Shown here: positions 61,921 through 64,000 of the stretch, piece after piece
How positions within the stretch are numbered: the stretch's first letter is position 1
How the letters are laid out: each line of letters opens with the position of its first letter
Assembly (NCBI RefSeq): GCF_015223055.1
Contig: NZ_JADFBX010000010.1
Span: 116,145-180,144, forward strand
DNA length: 64,000 nt
Direction of reading: 5' to 3'
From: Pedobacter sp. MC2016-24
GTDB taxonomy: Bacteria > Bacteroidota > Bacteroidia > Sphingobacteriales > Sphingobacteriaceae
Position numbers and translations under genes: made by a program
Notes under the pieces: generated by a model
Told to the model about the DNA's origin: nothing
The model's database searches: none
The model's input: only the letters and a program-made list of their open reading frames with translations

Positions 61921-63936
61921 ATGAAAAAGTTAAGCCAAAAACTTCGCTGTACATATATTCTTGTCGCCCTTTCGATGGGGACTACGCTATCTCTAAATAG
62001 TTGCAAAAAATCATTTTTGCAGCCCGATCCGCTATCGTTCTACGAGCCCAATGCAACCTTTAGCACGGCAGCGGGTTTAATGTCGGCCATGGCCATTTGC
62101 GATCGTCACCTCAAAGCATATTGGGCAACTGACCATAATGAAATGCTTACCCTTGGAACAGAGTACATCTTTTCTGATATGATGGTGGCCAGTGCTACCG
62201 ACAAACGTTCCATGCTTTGTGATGTGGCCAATATGCTCACACCAACCAGTGAAACTTCTTATCAGAATATCGACAGGACCAATAGCATCTGGTATTTCTG
62301 GGAAGAAACCTATAAAGGCATCATGTACGCGAATACCATTCTTCGATACGCCGATAAGGTAGCCGATTTGGATGAAGCCGCTAAAAATGCTTATAAAGGA
62401 CGGGCTTATTTTCACCGTGCTTTCCGGTATATGGCTTTAACTTTTCAGTTTGGGGACATACCGCTTGTGACCAAGTTGTTGCAGGTTCCCAAACAAAATT
62501 ATCGCAGTACCAAACGCGACGCAATTCTGCAGATGATTACCAAGGATATGGAGCTTGCTGTACAATGGGTTCCTGATCAAAAAGGAATGAGCTTGGTTGG
62601 CATGGTCAACAAGGGGGCTTGTCGCATGTTGTTGGCTAAATGTTACCTGGCTATTGGCGAATATGCCAAGGCCAAAGAGCAAACAGATATTTTAATCAAC
62701 CAATCCGGTTATGCTTTAATGCAGGACAACTTCGGTACATTTAATCCTGGCGGTGAAGCACAAACCTGGAAAATTACCCGTAACGTGATTTGGGATTTGC
62801 ACCGACCTGAAAATAAACTGATTGCTGCCAATCGTGAAGTCATTATGGGCATGCCCAATCGTGGTGCAGATGCGGAATCATTTATACAGATGCTCACCAT
62901 GCGAATTTTGTATCCTTTTGTTTTTGACACCCGGGTACAAACCAGGGATGGCTTGCAGGCTTTGCTCAATATCAAGCGTAATCAGGCCGACTATAATGCG
63001 AATTACGATTATATGCGGGCATTTGGCCGTGGTATTGCTACATTTCGTCCCACTGCTTTCAGCACCGGTCCGATGTGGAAAGTTAACAATGTAATGGACG
63101 CTACAGATTTGCGCCATAGTTCTGAAACGGGCAACTGGGTACGTATGCAGGATTATAAAGTGAATAATAAAGCATCTTCTGAATTTGGAAAACCGCTTAC
63201 CCTTTACAATGCTACAACAGGTGCACTATTGTGCAGTGATACCATTCGCCGTTGGTTTGATGTGCCGCATTATAAATTCTTTTTGAACGACCCTGTAAAT
63301 GAGGCCAACATCACCGGTTCTGATGGGCTTAGAGGTGCTACCAATGGGGGCAATGCAGACTGGTACCTTTATCGTTTGGCAGAGGCATACCTGCTGCGGG
63401 CTGAAGCCAAATACTACATGAACCCAGGTGATGCCACCATTAAGGATGACCTGAATGTATTGAGACAGCGCGCCAAGTGTACCCAGTTGTACACCGGAGC
63501 TGTCACCATTGGCGACATTATGAACGAGCGTGGCCGTGAATTGTACTGGGAAGAGTGGAGAAATGTGGAACTGACCCGGGTATCATTATGCCTGGCGCGT
63601 AGCGGCAAACCTGATGAATGGGGGAATACTTACAGCCTGGACAATTTTGATAAACAAAGCGGAACCGGGGGCGGAGGTGGAAGCTATTGGTTTCAACGCA
63701 TCAACCATTACAGCTTGTATAACAAAGGTCCAATACAGATCAATGCTACCGGAAACAGCAATCCAAATTATACCATGGATAAAAAGAACATCTACTGGCC
63801 AATTCCTTACGCCGCAATTACCGCGAATAACAGGGGTAGGCTGGGCCAGAATTTTGGATATGATGGTTATGATGCCACCGTTCCAAAATGGGATAAGTGG
63901 GAAGATGCTGTTGAAGACGAAAGTAAAATCAACTAA
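61921..63936 (+). CDS. SusD-family glycan-binding lipoprotein
   Basis: A lipoprotein signal ends in TLSLNSCKKSF (Cys about 28). SusD landmarks are KKSFLQPDPLSFY, the helical repeat YKGRAYFHRAFRYMALTFQF, GACRMLLAKCYLAIGEYAKA, and the C-terminal WYLYRLAEAYLLRAEAKYYM and MNERGRELYWEEWRNVELTR. At 671 residues it is longer than average. It pairs with the SusC upstream to capture oligosaccharide at the surface. A strong terminator follows, so the unit from site I holds just these two genes. Confidence 0.95.
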   Translation: MKKLSQKLRCTYILVALSMGTTLSLNSCKKSFLQPDPLSFYEPNATFSTAAGLMSAMAICDRHLKAYWATDHNEMLTLGTEYIFSDMMVASATDKRSMLCDVANMLTPTSETSYQNIDRTNSIWYFWEETYKGIMYANTILRYADKVADLDEAAKNAYKGRAYFHRAFRYMALTFQFGDIPLVTKLLQVPKQNYRSTKRDAILQMITKDMELAVQWVPDQKGMSLVGMVNKGACRMLLAKCYLAIGEYAKAKEQTDILINQSGYALMQDNFGTFNPGGEAQTWKITRNVIWDLHRPENKLIAANREVIMGMPNRGADAESFIQMLTMRILYPFVFDTRVQTRDGLQALLNIKRNQADYNANYDYMRAFGRGIATFRPTAFSTGPMWKVNNVMDATDLRHSSETGNWVRMQDYKVNNKASSEFGKPLTLYNATTGALLCSDTIRRWFDVPHYKFFLNDPVNEANITGSDGLRGATNGGNADWYLYRLAEAYLLRAEAKYYMNPGDATIKDDLNVLRQRAKCTQLYTGAVTIGDIMNERGRELYWEEWRNVELTRVSLCLARSGKPDEWGNTYSLDNFDKQSGTGGGGGSYWFQRINHYSLYNKGPIQINATGNSNPNYTMDKKNIYWPIPYAAITANNRGRLGQNFGYDGYDATVPKWDKWEDAVEDESKIN

Positions 63937-63957
63937 GCTGTTCTTCTGATCTGAATT

Positions 63958-63997
63958 AAATGTGCCAATCCATCTGATGGATTGGCACATTTTTTTG
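63958..63997 (+). terminator. Terminator after the final SusC/SusD pair
   Basis: AAATGTGCCAATCCATC pairs with its complement immediately behind it with a very small loop, and a run of seven T residues follows. It begins 22 bp after the SusD stop. Confidence 0.92.
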
Positions 63998-64000
63998 TGT

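Noticed and set aside
1..64000. CRISPR arrays, tRNA, rRNA, phage or insertion-sequence genes
   Set aside because: No regularly spaced repeats, tRNA-like cloverleaf or transposase/integrase-like protein was found on reading both strands.

Overview
The window looks like a chromosomal segment of a Bacteroidota bacterium, most likely a Sphingobacteriaceae member such as Pedobacter (genus is inference). The evidence is SusC/SusD pairs, an ECF sigma factor with a FecR anti-sigma factor, a hybrid-type two-component sensor with Reg_prop propellers, TAnnTTTG-like promoter boxes, many secreted glycoside hydrolases and Tat-type Gfo/Idh/MocA oxidoreductases. No rRNA, tRNA, CRISPR array, transposase or prophage gene was seen.

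Region 1 (1-12.3 kb): a small membrane protein and a secreted helical-barrel protein precede a tight operon: FecR-like anti-sigma factor, STN-domain TonB-dependent receptor, DUF4876-like lipoprotein, DUF6850-like outer-membrane barrel, and a secreted gingipain-like (clan CD, C25-type) cysteine peptidase fused to HEAT repeats. The ECF sigma factor that would normally sit before fecR follows the operon instead, behind a terminator and with its own promoter.

Region 2 (12.3-22.1 kb): an XRE-cupin regulator, a phosphonatase-like HAD hydrolase, a second TonB-dependent receptor, a phospholipase D-like lipoprotein, a PhoD-type phosphatase/phosphodiesterase, an alcohol dehydrogenase of the phosphonate-associated type and an organophosphate-type MFS transporter. 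I read this as an island for capturing phosphodiesters or phosphonates. Two copies of a 17-bp palindrome, each embedding a TAnnTTTG promoter box, precede the hydrolase gene and the receptor operon. The receptor leader also holds a 12-codon ORF that runs into a perfect hairpin.

Region 3 (22.1-64 kb): polysaccharide utilisation. It holds a GH5, DUF1080, Gfo/Idh, GH105 and aldose epimerase operon; a split two-component system (sensor kinase plus AraC-type response regulator) with a GH43; a GH76 alpha-mannanase; a SusC/SusD locus with a TIG/NHL lipoprotein, a DUF1735-type lipoprotein and a GH125 remnant with a large internal deletion; a DUF4965 enzyme; a second Gfo/Idh oxidoreductase; an MGH1/GH63-like hydrolase; two GH43 enzymes (one with a ricin-type lectin domain); GH130 and GH2 enzymes; and a final SusC/SusD pair. 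GH76, GH125, GH130 and GH2 together suggest mannose-containing glycans such as yeast mannan or N-glycans (inference).

The most striking signal is a shared promoter architecture at nine places in region 3 and nowhere in regions 1-2. It is a 27-bp site made of three TTGA-like direct repeats one helical turn apart, then about 22 nt, then a TAnTTTG-like -7 box, then an AACCAAAT box about 40 nt from the site. It marks the transcription units of region 3 as one regulon. The AraC-type response regulator encoded here is the obvious candidate activator. Two copies (C and D) lie in a duplicated leader, each followed at the usual distance by a short decayed ORF, with an unrecognised lipoprotein gene between them.
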